Assembly: GCA_002682825.1 (NCBI GenBank)
Contig: NOKP01000084.1
Location: forward strand, 41,520-83,098
DNA: 41,579 nucleotides
From: Neonectria sp. B-13
Taxonomy: Eukaryota > Ascomycota > Sordariomycetes > Hypocreales > Nectriaceae
Direction of reading: 5' to 3'
This document shows positions 1 through 9,092 of this stretch, in pieces; positions within the stretch are counted from its first letter, which is position 1; every line of letters starts with the position of its first letter. Made by a program: the position numbers and the translations under genes. The notes under the pieces are model-generated. The model had not been told where the DNA came from, did no database searches, and saw only the letters and a list, made by a program, of their open reading frames with translations.

Positions 1-445
1 CGGCAACAGCCCGGTTGTACGGAAATCACGGTATCGGTGTAAGCAATGTGATGTAGCTCTATGTAGAGAGGGAAATTGCTGGGACTTCTATCACCACCTA
101 AAATAGGTGGGGAAAGAAGTACCTTTCATTTGTGTTACTTTGGTTGGTCTAAGCCCCTGTCACTAGCGCAAGTGTTGCCTTACCGCACTCAAAGGGATAG
201 GCGCAGTCAGACATTCGTTTTGTGGCGACCTGAAATGTGCGATCGTCCAAAGGCTTGCGAAATTTGCTTTTCCTCCCTTGAATATCGTGGCTGCTCTCGA
301 AGATATGGTCTTGACCAGAATGCGCCAAAAGCCATCGGCGATCATCCTGCAGCCTCAACACGTGACCTAAAGCCCACCGGATGGTGGTAGCGTTACTATA
401 TTGGAGGACTCAGCTATCCATTCCATACCGTCTTTCGGAGTCGCA
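1..445. other. Left flank of the transposon, no gene recognised
   Basis: No open frame here resembles a known protein, and overlapping short frames on both strands look accidental. The stretch ends at the TA dinucleotide (446-447) that borders the inverted-repeat transposon, so it is the left half of the insertion site. The matching right half begins at 5035, upstream of the SUKH gene. Confidence 0.5.
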
Positions 446-447
446 TA

Positions 448-532
448 CGGTCGCACATTAGCTAAGGTCCGCCAAAGGTGCAACAACCCAAATCCCGGAT
501 TTTCAATTTCCCCAAATCGCCGATCGTACGCA
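448..532 (+). repeat. Left 85-bp terminal inverted repeat
   Basis: It is the exact reverse complement of 4948-5032. It starts CGGTCGCACATTAGC and ends with CGATCGTACGCA, so the inner edge carries overlapping CGATCG and CGTACG palindromes. The inverted identity stops at 533. The flanking TA at 446-447 is the likely target duplication. Confidence 0.95.
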
Positions 533-772
533 TTGCCGCAAGACCAAATATGTGTATATTCATTAACAAAGTCTAACATACAGTGTTTGGCTGGTCTTCG
601 CTTCACTAGAGATTTCGTACTATTCGTACGAGACCTCTAGCTACTGACCCAGAACACCACGTGAAGGTGCCAGCCGTCGCTCTGGTACCTCCACACAAGG
701 CCACTTGACCAAGGCTTCATCGGCTGTGCTGTGTGCTGTGTATGCAAAGACAAAAGAAAGCTCGTACGCACC

Positions 773-1333
773 TTAGTTGAGGACAATGGGGTCCTCTTGC
801 GAGGACCCCTCCTCACCCAAGTCAATGGGGTCATATTCGGTCCCGTCTTCCTCCAGCTTGATAGGGTCTGTTGAGGTCCCTGGTCCCTCAAGCAGTCCCC
901 GCTGGGGAAGACCAGAACCCAGGCCATTGCGTACGCGCCCACCGCCAAGTGCATCTCTGTTGGAGCACTGAACAGCATGACCCGGCCACTTGCAATTCCC
1001 ACAACAGCCACCGAAGTGACCTGGAAGGCGTATGCAGTAGGGGAACGGGCTTGCGTACGCGTCCGGCCCATCCAAGCGCATCTTGTTTGTACAAGATGAG
1101 CAAGGATGAGGGGACAGAATGCCGCGACTCTGGATGAGAACGGCATTCACGTACGAGTCCCGCATGCCCAAGATCTGGTCCAGGTGTACGCGCCCCCGAA
1201 GGAAACGAACCGTACGACCTGGCAGAGCGAGGACCTCGCGCTGCAGTGCGTTTTTGACGTATGGCCGGAGTTGCTGAGCAGAGACATTGACCTCATAGAG
1301 GCAAGGCTCGCTTGGCACCTGTACGAGATGCAC
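773..1333 (-). CDS. Cys-rich (DUF3716-like) zinc-binding protein encoded by the transposon
   Basis: This is a 186-aa single-exon frame inside the TIR element, opposite the right-hand end from the transposase. The middle (about residues 75-125) has a PCSSC motif and then CCGNCKWPGHAVQCS, with spaced cysteines and a His that look like a small zinc-binding fold. The arrangement (an LRGR-type segment, a PCxxC, then a CxNCKW...RCS-like block) recalls the fungal DUF3716 family; this is from memory and not checked by profile. The C-terminus is acidic and low-complexity. Its location between perfect TIRs suggests an accessory transposon protein, perhaps DNA-binding. A captured host gene is the alternative. 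Codons contain several CGTACG motifs, like the rest of the element. Confidence 0.55.
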   Translation of the reverse strand: MHLVQVPSEPCLYEVNVSAQQLRPYVKNALQREVLALPGRTVRFLRGRVHLDQILGMRDSYVNAVLIQSRGILSPHPCSSCTNKMRLDGPDAYASPFPYCIRLPGHFGGCCGNCKWPGHAVQCSNRDALGGGRVRNGLGSGLPQRGLLEGPGTSTDPIKLEEDGTEYDPIDLGEEGSSQEDPIVLN

Positions 1334-2431
1334 TGTGGTAGTCTAGGAGAATGTTAGTTATCGTACAAGGCAGTAAGTCATAGAGAAGTTACGTATGGGG
1401 CGGCGGCTCTGGCTAGGAACGTTGCGTGGGTTGGGACTGTGAACACAGTCAGTGATTTGGGGTCTCGCGCGTACGATGAGGGATCGATATCAGAGGAAGC
1501 GTACAAACTCATGATAACTCTAAGGAAGAAGGTTAGTATACTAACAGTCATTTCATCAAGGGCTTGTATATACGCGGCGGTGGTAGTGGTGGTGGTAGTG
1601 ATGATGAGAAAAAGAGCAAAGGAGCAGGAATTTAAGTTGCAGTCTTTACATTTCGCCTTTTCCTCGTACAGCTGGCTGCCAGCTGGCTCACTAAGTTATC
1701 AGATGCTATGCTGGCTGCTATTTGTACGTATGGCAGCCAGTTACACTTGAAGCTATTATTACAATTCATGTGAGTGGCTGTAATACTAAGAGTGCCAAAA
1801 GCAATGTCTTTGTACAGTTATATACTTAGCTAAGCAAAAGCAATAAGAACCCCCTTTCCTCTCTCTTTTGCTTTCTCTCTTTCTTCTTCCTTTCATCTTC
1901 CTTTTATCTCTCTTTCCTCGTACGCAAAGATACCTGCCTACATTGAAATCATATGCCTAAAGTCTTGGTACAGCCACAAGGACATTTACAAGGGACTCCC
2001 TAACTCTTGTATCTGCCCTTATTGCTGTGCCCGATGGCCTGACCTAATTGAAGTTAATAACTCTAACAGTGAACTACCCTATATAATACCTTCTACTGCT
2101 TAGCTTATTACTCCTCTTCCTTCTAAGTCTTCCCTTAAATATCGCGATCGTACGAGCAAGTTCATGAAGCATTTCCAAGCAAAGGCACAAGACGCTGCTC
2201 AAGCATGCTGATCCAAGGAAGCCGACCCGTACGACCATCCCACTGGAGTCTACATTCGCTTGGTTAGTCTTGTTACCCAAGGTGACTTCTAGAGCAGCTT
2301 CTTTATCCCAAGGAAGACATCAAAGCTAAGTGCGTACATGATGGTTACTGTTTAAGAGGAAATACTAATAATCTTTAGATATAATTGACCTTTTACCTCT
2401 TACTGCGTACGAACTTCACTGTGAACCCCCG
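1334..2431. other. Transposon interior without a convincing gene
   Basis: The stretch holds a GGT/GTG-rich run at about 1578-1605, a 70-bp pyrimidine-rich tract at 1850-1920 (CT-rich, promoter-like) and four CGTACG sites at 1470, 1919, 2149 and 2228, with another at 2406. Short plus-strand frames (1439-1750 and around 2150-2290) have protein-like composition but are interrupted by stops. They could be exons of a spliced gene continuing into 2432-2986, but I could not build a consistent model. Confidence 0.4.
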
Positions 2432-2986
2432 ATGGCTTGTTCTGAATGGGTCTTTCAACGTATTGAACCTAACTTTCTAGACCAATTTAGAGATTATGTC
2501 CTATATGAGCTTAGGAGGTCATGGTCTAAGCAAGCTGGATTTAATTGGCTACCTGATTCAGTCTCGTATGAGGGATATATAATCGTTGATCTCTTTTCTA
2601 GAGATGGTTTGATTGATTGGGAGACTTAAGACAGGAGACTGCTTGTGTATATCTAATTTAAGGTGGCTGATGAGATGAAATCTGGTCGTACGAAGAAGCT
2701 GAAGATGGAAGAAAGAGATGAGTCTTCCCTTGATCTTTCTCAATTTGATTCCTCGCCTCATATGACATTTGGATCTTCAATTGAAGATAGAGGGAATTCG
2801 CCTCTTCCAATCCACCTGATCAAGTGCTCTCGATCTGAATGTTCTGATCCACTGGAAACACCTTGTACGACCACTTTAACACAAGACCCTAAGGCTGGGC
2901 CTCAGACTGGGCCAGCCTTTTGTATCTGTGGAATCCAGAAGAGGCGTCTAGCACAGAAGAGAAGACGTAGTGTACGCAAGGACTAG
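2432..2986 (+). CDS. Uncertain plus-strand ORFs inside the transposon
   Basis: Two frames lie in the same phase, 2432-2629 (65 aa) and 2663-2986 (107 aa), separated by two TAA codons. The first is rich in aromatic and charged residues. The second ends in a basic KRRRSVRKD tail and contains a CxC-type segment (FCICG). A small intron ending at the AAG before 2663 would join them, but the donor (GTTTGA) is weak. The 3' end overlaps the end of the minus-strand transposase frame by about 98 bp. No family was recognised. It could be a second accessory gene of the element or a chance frame. Confidence 0.3.
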
Positions 2987-4895
2987 ATATCTTCAATTTC
3001 CTCATTCTGGAAGTCTTGGAATTGGGTTTGGAGGGCTTGTGGCAAAGGGTCCCCTTGGAGAGCTGTGTCCGCTTGGGAGTTGAAGTTTCTTTGGAGGAGC
3101 TTACACTAATAGATAGAATTAGTAGATTATCGTACGATAATGGAAGGATTCTTACAAATCGCGCTGTCCCTCCATGAGGGATTTCACTCAATTGTAGTAA
3201 AGGAAGCTCACTACCTTGCTGATGTTCTTGAATACATTGTCGTAGGTGTATGTACGCAGACACAAAGGGCCGATGAGAGATATCAAGCTGGTCTGGAGGG
3301 AATCCAATTAATGATAGTTGACTCGTACACCAGAGCTGTGTTTCTTCGGGAAGAAATAAGTCAATATCGATGTCTTGGACTGTAGTAAGCATTGTACGTA
3401 GAGCAATTTGGTCACTATCTGTATCATCTTCACTAAGAGGAACGCCCCAATTGCGGACTTCTTGTGTACGATATAGATCAGCTGGAATCCCAGAAACAAC
3501 ATGCTGGCGATTCTTCTGCGTACGGATCTTATGCCCATTCCAAAGAGAAATGAAGTTGGCAAATTCATCTTGGATCATCGGGGCATAGACTGCGTACAGA
3601 GCGATCTGATCAGCAAGCTCTCCTTCAATAAAGAGAGCATATTCTGCAAGTTCATTAAAGAAGGACTAGGTCTTATTAGCTTTGGATAAGTCATTTGCGT
3701 ACGAACATACAATCCATTGATCAGATGCACCTGACCGGAGCTGGCGCCACCAGCTCTCAATGCGGACATTTCGTGTGCTAGGTCCGTACATATGACATGA
3801 CTGAATCCGGTCCCCTTGGTGATATATATGTTGATGTCCAGCTTCATCCTCGTACGAGATCTCAGTTGGACCAGCAGCAGCTAATGTTGCTTGGGCTGCT
3901 ACCCAAAGAGGTGTCTCAACCCCATGATCTGAGCGAGTGAAGAATGGCCTCATCCCAAGATGCTGTATCGTACGAAGATATTGCTTTAATGTACTTAATG
4001 CAGTTGTTGCAGATCGGCCAACATAGAACCAGATAATGCATCGTGAGTACGCATCTATGCAGGCATATATCTGGATACCGAACCTCTTAAGCTTCTCATA
4101 GCCATCAAGGCACCAAAGGAAATTTGGTCCAGGAACAGAGAAGTCCGTACGATGCTTGAAATTCCCTTCTCGACGTTTCTGGACTTCCTCAGGGAAAACA
4201 TACCGATAGAAGTCATAGAGGCGATTTTGGGCAATAAGGATATTTCCGTTTTGTCGTACGTAATGATAGAGATATCCTCGGCCAAACCTTCGGACTGCAT
4301 TTGACCTTTGAAGATCCTGTTCAAGGAATTGGATTGCGGTCATAAGAGCAGCTTCTCTTTCCTCGCTCGTACGGCATCGTCTCTTCATACCATTTTCCCA
4401 ACGGATTCTTCGAATAGCAAAGAGAGAAATAGGAAGCTTATCCTGCGTTTGGATATCACGAAGGATTGAGAGATCAGAATATCCATAGGAATAGAAATAG
4501 AATCGTACGCGCTCAACTAGTTCATCTGTAACTTGAACATGCTGCTGCCGTACGAGTCCCCAAGTTGAGAGATGCCGCTCAAGGGTCCGAAGGCTAGCTG
4601 GTTGAATGTCTCGTACGCGAAGGAGCTCGTTTGTCTGATTAAGTATATCTTGGATAGATAATTCCCTAATAAAGAGCTCAGATATCTCCTCGTACAGGGA
4701 ATTGAGAGACAGTTGACGTGAAAGACCCCATTTTGTAAGTTGGGATTTAAGTGTTCGAAGGCTAACTGTTGGCTGTTCTCGTACGGAAAGAAGGGCATTG
4801 ATTTGGGTAAGGATACTTTGATAAGAGAGACCGCGATTAAAGAGGGAAAGGACTTCCTCTCGTACGCTTTCAAGATCTTTGACTGGCCGTGGCAT
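2889..4895 (-). CDS. Integrase-type DD(E) transposase, two exons
   Basis: Exon 1 (4895-3711, 395 codons) joins exon 2 (3665-2889) across a 45-nt phase-0 intron (donor GTATGT at 3710, acceptor CTAG at 3666), giving about 653 aa. The N-terminus has two ~51-residue tandem repeats (about 11-61 and 68-117) ending in RTLxxxLxxWGLxRQ, plus a degenerate third. They look helix-turn-helix-like, similar to fungal Clr5-type repeats. The catalytic core has D264 in LWCLDGYEKL, D323 in TRSDHGVE and E380 in STRNVRIESWWRQLR. The phrase SLWNGHKIR follows in exon 2, as usual in this rve-like integrase-core family. All three acidic residues are present and exon 1 is intact, so the enzyme may be functional. Val-Arg pairs recur wherever a CGTACG motif is read as GTA CGN. 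The exact 3' end is uncertain. Confidence 0.85.
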
Positions 4896-4947
4896 TGTGC
4901 TTTAAATGATGATAATAGTGAGTGATTCCAAAGTGCGGGGCTATCGG

Positions 4948-5032
4948 TGCGTACGATCGGCGATTTGGGGAAATTGAAAATCCGGGATTTGGGTTGTTGC
5001 ACCTTTGGCGGACCTTAGCTAATGTGCGACCG
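4948..5032 (-). repeat. Right 85-bp terminal inverted repeat
   Basis: It is the perfect inverted copy of 448-532 and is followed by the TA target duplication at 5033-5034. It lies 53 bp upstream of the transposase start codon and so doubles as transposase promoter or 5' leader. On the other side it ends 211 bp before the SUKH gene's ATG. Confidence 0.95.
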
Positions 5033-5243
5033 TACTGCAGAGCAGTTCTTGGCAGACTGTGGTCGACGTCATAATTCCAAGGTGCTGATCCTTCAAGTAA
5101 TTAGGCATCAGCTGCGTGAAAGGAACTCCGCCGACGTCAGCAAGAAGTTCACGCCATTCGGCCAGCAGTGTGGGGAGGATTTAATCTGCTCCTCTTCCTC
5201 ATTTCCCAGACTCAATCATCATCCCCATCTCCTACCAGCCGAC

Positions 5244-6707
5244 ATGGCCTCTTTCAAGAAATTTGATGCCGACGCCATCTCGACAGACCCCAATCTAGGA
5301 TTTGTATACCGCTCAATGCACGAACTGGCCAAAGAATTCGCTGTCCTAGGCCAGATCGAAACAGCCAAAACATTGATATCACTCCTCCTCTCTCAATATT
5401 CCTCGGAGTGGCAGCTCCGCCAACTCCGCACTCTCAAGCTTGCTTTTGCGGAAGCAGACCAATGGCCAGAGGAAATCCCTCCCGAGGAGAGGACCGAAAA
5501 GGAGCTGGCTAAGGTCGCCAAAGAGATCACCCCGGACTTCGGAAATGACAGCGACGCCGTGGAGGACGATCCGTCAGAGTTGGGAGTCCTGCTGGTGACT
5601 GCTGAGAATTGCGATGCCAGCACAGGAGGCGAAGCTATGGGGCGGAGCGAAGCCCTTGCTGACGCGTTGGCGGTCGCGATTCGACTGGCATCAAAGCACA
5701 CGTCCTCGATCGAGGAAATCGAGGCAGACCCAAACGTTCAGAAAGCCCTCGGCCTCATCTCCACGAGAATGCACGCGAACCAGGCCATTGCGTATCTCAC
5801 CCAACGTCGGGACAACTGGGGCCTTCTCGCTACTGGGGCCTTGGCTCGCAAGATTCCTGTCGACATGGACAAGCTCGAAGCTCTCGGCGAAGAAGCCATT
5901 GAGTCATTTACCGAACGCGTATATAATGGCCGCAAGACACATGTTACTGAAAAGAAATCGATTAGGGAGCTTCTAGAGGACTTGGACCGCAACACAAGAA
6001 CGAATGGTAGGGGTATATATGAGGAGATGAGGGAGGAAGTTCCCGAATCGTTGTTCGTCCTACCGCCTGCGACGGACGAGCAAATATCAGCCCTTGAGCA
6101 CAAGCTTGATGTTTCGCTGCCAGATGACTACAAGGAATTTTTAAAGATTAGCAACGGGTTTGGCCGCACATGGAACGGCTACCACCTGGATACCCCCATA
6201 TTTGGAGTTGATGAGCTTGACTGGGGAGAGCTATACGTGGATCTTCCCGTTGTGCTGCACCAGACCATAACTGGAAACATGGATCTGGAGCTCCCAGACG
6301 GACGCGAATGGCCGGGCCACAGGAAGCCAATTCTGCTTGGATCCGACGATATCCTCCAGACTTTTTTCATCACTCCGTCCGTCACGAAGGAGACGCTCGA
6401 GGCGTACAAAGAGGTCATGGAGAGCCCGGAGACGCCGGATGATGTGAAGAGACATACTCATAATCTCATTGTCTCAAGGTACAGCAGCTGGGAGGAATTT
6501 GAGAAGCTGGAGTGGGTTGTGATGGAGATGGCCGAAGGAGATTATGAAACTTATGGTACTTTTACACAGTTTCTACGAGCGCGAGTTCGTAAAGCAATGA
6601 TGGGCGTCTGGGAGGGTGAAGAGGAGAGAGAAGCTATGAGTATTGCTTATAGCTGCATGGATGATCAGCCAAAACCTGATGAGAGTAAAAAGAGAAAATT
6701 TGAGTAA
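5244..6707 (+). CDS. SUKH (SMI1/KNR4-like) domain protein
   Basis: This is a 487-aa single-exon gene. The frame is open upstream to 5022, but that part lies in the transposon TIR; the Met at 5244, after a CCGACATGG context, is preferred. Residues about 275-400 match the SMI1/KNR4 (SUKH) fold: an acidic Pro start, a D(E)QI..LE..L.V.LP.DYKEFL helix, then ISNGFG, and later LLGSDDI. The N-terminal ~230 residues are helical and acidic with no family recognised. The C-terminus ends in a lysine-rich KKRKFE tail, a possible nuclear signal. SUKH proteins include yeast Smi1/Knr4 (cell-wall and signalling coordination) and bacterial immunity proteins; the substrate or partner here is unknown. The transposon insertion 211 bp upstream probably displaced part of its promoter. 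No lesion is seen. Confidence 0.85.
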   Translation: MASFKKFDADAISTDPNLGFVYRSMHELAKEFAVLGQIETAKTLISLLLSQYSSEWQLRQLRTLKLAFAEADQWPEEIPPEERTEKELAKVAKEITPDFGNDSDAVEDDPSELGVLLVTAENCDASTGGEAMGRSEALADALAVAIRLASKHTSSIEEIEADPNVQKALGLISTRMHANQAIAYLTQRRDNWGLLATGALARKIPVDMDKLEALGEEAIESFTERVYNGRKTHVTEKKSIRELLEDLDRNTRTNGRGIYEEMREEVPESLFVLPPATDEQISALEHKLDVSLPDDYKEFLKISNGFGRTWNGYHLDTPIFGVDELDWGELYVDLPVVLHQTITGNMDLELPDGREWPGHRKPILLGSDDILQTFFITPSVTKETLEAYKEVMESPETPDDVKRHTHNLIVSRYSSWEEFEKLEWVVMEMAEGDYETYGTFTQFLRARVRKAMMGVWEGEEEREAMSIAYSCMDDQPKPDESKKRKFE

Positions 6708-7231
6708 TAATATAACTTTTTATCTATTTCAATTACTAATCCTTTAATATCTCAAGCGGTAAAAAGCGCTTGTAAGTGATAATATACATACAATACAGTT
6801 AATAAAGAGTCAAACTCGCACTACTAAAATAGAAGCCTCCCTTAGTCCCACTAGAGCATGGCCCTCAAGTTACTTTATATTATTTTTCATGTTTTGTAGC
6901 ATTGATATAGTAAAGAACTCTTTTAACTCCCTTACCTAAAAGATAAGGGGGCAAGTTATACTAAAACCACGTATCTCTAAACATTATCTTTTATAATAGC
7001 AGGTTTGCTACAGGTTAGTATCACCCGCCCAATTTCGTCTCTCCTTGCCTCAAGCCTCACTGGCAATTATTTATAAAGAATGACAGAGGCACTGGTGCTT
7101 AGGTTGACTTCTAGTTGCTCTATACAATAAAGGGTTTAGACACCTTATAACTATTGGTAAACCTATTTAACCTCACACATCCTGTTATTATCAGCAACAG
7201 GCCACTGCTTACTGCCAACAGAGTTGCGAGC
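6708..7231. other. AT-rich intergenic stretch between convergent genes
   Basis: It contains the 3' flanks of the SUKH gene (plus) and the FAD-oxidoreductase pseudogene (minus). It is AT-rich with several TATA-like runs and short A/T tracts. No open frame, RNA gene or repeat was recognised. Confidence 0.5.
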
Positions 7232-8962
7232 TTAGGAAAAGTCGCGGTTGTCCCACTTCTTCTTGATGGTGAGCAGCCGGTCATAATTGCTGCCAAAGAA
7301 CTCGGACTGAAACCTAGGCTGACGGAAATCAGCCTCATTCATATAAGCCCCACTTCCAGGGGTAACGGCTTCAATCTCGGGCATAATCTTCTGAGGTTCT
7401 GAAGATCGAGCATCTCAGACCAAGGGGCGGTAAAGTTTCAGGGTGTCGTTAGAGTGGCGTGGACGAGGGCTTTATTCCAGGCGGGCAGCCCAGATTGGGT
7501 CGTGAAGTTGCTAAAGGGGGAAACGTTTGTACCGACGCCGATCCAGGTGACTCCCTGTTCGACGATGCTTTTGGCGGTCTCGGTGAGCGCAGCATTGTTA
7601 TTGACGATGGTATCGCGGGGAATAAGACGGCCGCTGTACTGGGCGATACCGACTTGAATGGTGCCAACGGGTAAGGGGCCGAAGAATGTGTCGTAGTGAT
7701 CGTAGTACGAGTCCGTCTGGCTGTAGGTGACTGTATAGTTGATGCCCAAGTCATTCAGAGAATTGACAAAAGGCGCAAGAATAGTCTGAACTTCCTCCTT
7801 AGTCTTGTTGTTGGCGGTCAAGGGAGAAATTTGGAAGAAGGTGTTGGTAAAGTAGTACACAACCATGGAACTAGTGTCGACCATTGCGGGGAGCTTGGAG
7901 TGAAAAGTTTCGATGCCCTCGTAAAAAGTTGCCTGGTCATTATTGGTAGTGAAGAAGGCCAAGGTTACACCGCCCACCTTGGCATCGGGGAATGCCTTGA
8001 CAGTCATAGAGAGAACAACGCCCCAGTTACCGCCACCGCCACCGTTGAGAGCCCAGAAGAGATCGGAGTTTTCGGTAGACGAGGCGGTGACGACGCCTGA
8101 ATCGGCGGTAATGACTTCGAATTCGAGCGTGTTCTGCGCCGAGAGACCGAAACTCGAGCTGAGGGCAGAGTGACCACAGCCTTGGGTGTATCCGCCCGTG
8201 ATGCCACGGTGGGACACTCGCCTCCGACGACGACGTATCCCATCTTGTGGCCCGCGCTGAGGATATCAAAGCCCCGAACACCGGCGCCGAGAGTGACAGC
8301 CTTGCCCTTGTAGCCGTCCGCGTTGTAATCGATGAACTCGATGTCCTTCAAGCGATGCGTCCAGACAGAGAGGGCACCGGCACCGGTGGAGCGGCCGTTG
8401 TAGTCATGGCCTGTGTTACGGATGACAAAACGGATGTTGTTGTTGCGGGCAAAGTTGATGGCGCTGACGATGTCGGCCTTGGTGCGGGCCTCGATGGTGT
8501 AGCGAACGTAGTTGCCGAGTTCGCAGGCGCGGGAGCGAGGTTGAAAGGGGTCGCAGCTTTGGTTGGCGAACTAAGGGGCCATGACAGAGGAAGAAGAGCT
8601 CATGCTTGATTGAGTGTGCGTTAGCAAACTGGTAGTTTTTATTCTTATATATGTAGAGAGAGTAGCACACTGTTGGGTGTCCCAAGCAACTGGTTTATGT
8701 GGCGAACTTACTGAATCTCAGGCGATTGCCATTGGCTCTGGAGATACTTGCACTCCTCAGCATCGTACGTGGGGTCATGGCAAGGAGACCCCAGCGGCAC
8801 CGTCTTGATCAGCCGGCCATTGACGGACGAGTTGAGGCTCCTCCACTCATTGTCCAAAGGCCAGCAGCTATCGCCCGGAAAGCATTTGCAGCTAGATGAA
8901 GTGGTATATCCTTGGGCGGTTACAATAGCAATCGCCGCCGTCAGAAAGCTTGCAATTCTCAT
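7232..8962 (-). pseudogene. Secreted FAD-linked oxidoreductase (berberine-bridge-enzyme-like), decayed
   Basis: Two exons: 8962-8712, then from 8604 after an intron with donor GTAAGT (8711) and acceptor AAG (8605). Residues 1-18 are a signal peptide. Then follow a Cys-rich CKCFPGDSCWP segment, the GxVPLGSPCHDP region, the FAD_binding_4 part (RNTGHDYNGRSTG, LGAGVRGFDIL, GGYTQGCGHSALSS) and the BBE C-terminus (NEADF.QP.FQ, YDRLL.IKKKWD). The usual flavin-linking Cys is in GCGHS. Four lesions break it: TAG at 8571-8573 after MAP, a -1 shift near 8216 (GGG read as GG), TGA at 7438-7440 where the family has Trp, and a -1 shift near 7391. Such enzymes oxidise alcohols or close rings in secondary metabolism. 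With both stops and shifts it is most likely a pseudogene, although both shifts are in homopolymers and could be sequencing errors. Confidence 0.88.
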
Positions 8963-8990
8963 TGTCGGTGCTGCGTTCAGAAACTAGGTA

Positions 8991-9092
8991 GCTTTTACCT
9001 GTGTAATATATATAACTTGACTGCTTATGTCTAGAAAAGCATGCTACCAGTCTTGGCTGGTAATGAACAGGCAACGAAAGCTGCTCGTGGCC
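8991..9092 (-). promoter_or_regulatory. Promoter segment of the FAD-oxidoreductase pseudogene (repeat copy A)
   Basis: Read on the minus strand this segment holds a TATATATA box (9007-9014) about 45 bp upstream of the ATG at 8962, and an upstream block including AGCTGCTCGTGGCC (reverse). The whole ~100 bp recurs at 10573-10666 in the same orientation with about 79% identity over its 66-bp core (52 of 66). Conservation of TATA box plus upstream block suggests a duplicated promoter. Confidence 0.55.

Larger units (their letters stand above)
448..5032. mobile_element. 4.6-kb DNA transposon with 85-bp perfect TIRs, TA target duplication and dispersed CGTACG motifs
   Basis: The element is bounded by identical 85-bp inverted repeats (448-532 and 4948-5032), each flanked by TA (446-447 and 5033-5034). 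It carries an integrase-like DD(E) transposase on the minus strand (2889-4895), a Cys-rich protein (773-1333, minus) and weaker plus-strand ORFs near 2432-2986. Perfect TIRs and an open transposase suggest a recent, possibly still active insertion. The palindrome CGTACG occurs 27 times, starting at 525, 625, 763, 930, 1054, 1150, 1211, 1470, 1919, 2149, 2228, 2406, 2687, 3131, 3519, 3698, 3851, 3969, 4146, 4255, 4368, 4504, 4549, 4612, 4780, 4861 and 4950. About 20 further GTAC-core variants fill the gaps. The superfamily is not certain. The transposase resembles the stand-alone integrase-core proteins of fungi and animals rather than Tc1, hAT or MULE. Confidence 0.9.

Noticed and set aside
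637..1146. 169-aa minus-strand frame overlapping the Cys-rich protein
   Set aside because: It is a shifted-frame shadow of 773-1333, which has the recognisable motif order.
5022..5243. N-terminal extension of the SUKH protein into the transposon TIR
   Set aside because: The first codons lie in the 85-bp TIR, which belongs to the mobile element; the Met at 5244 has a good context and begins the conserved-looking protein.
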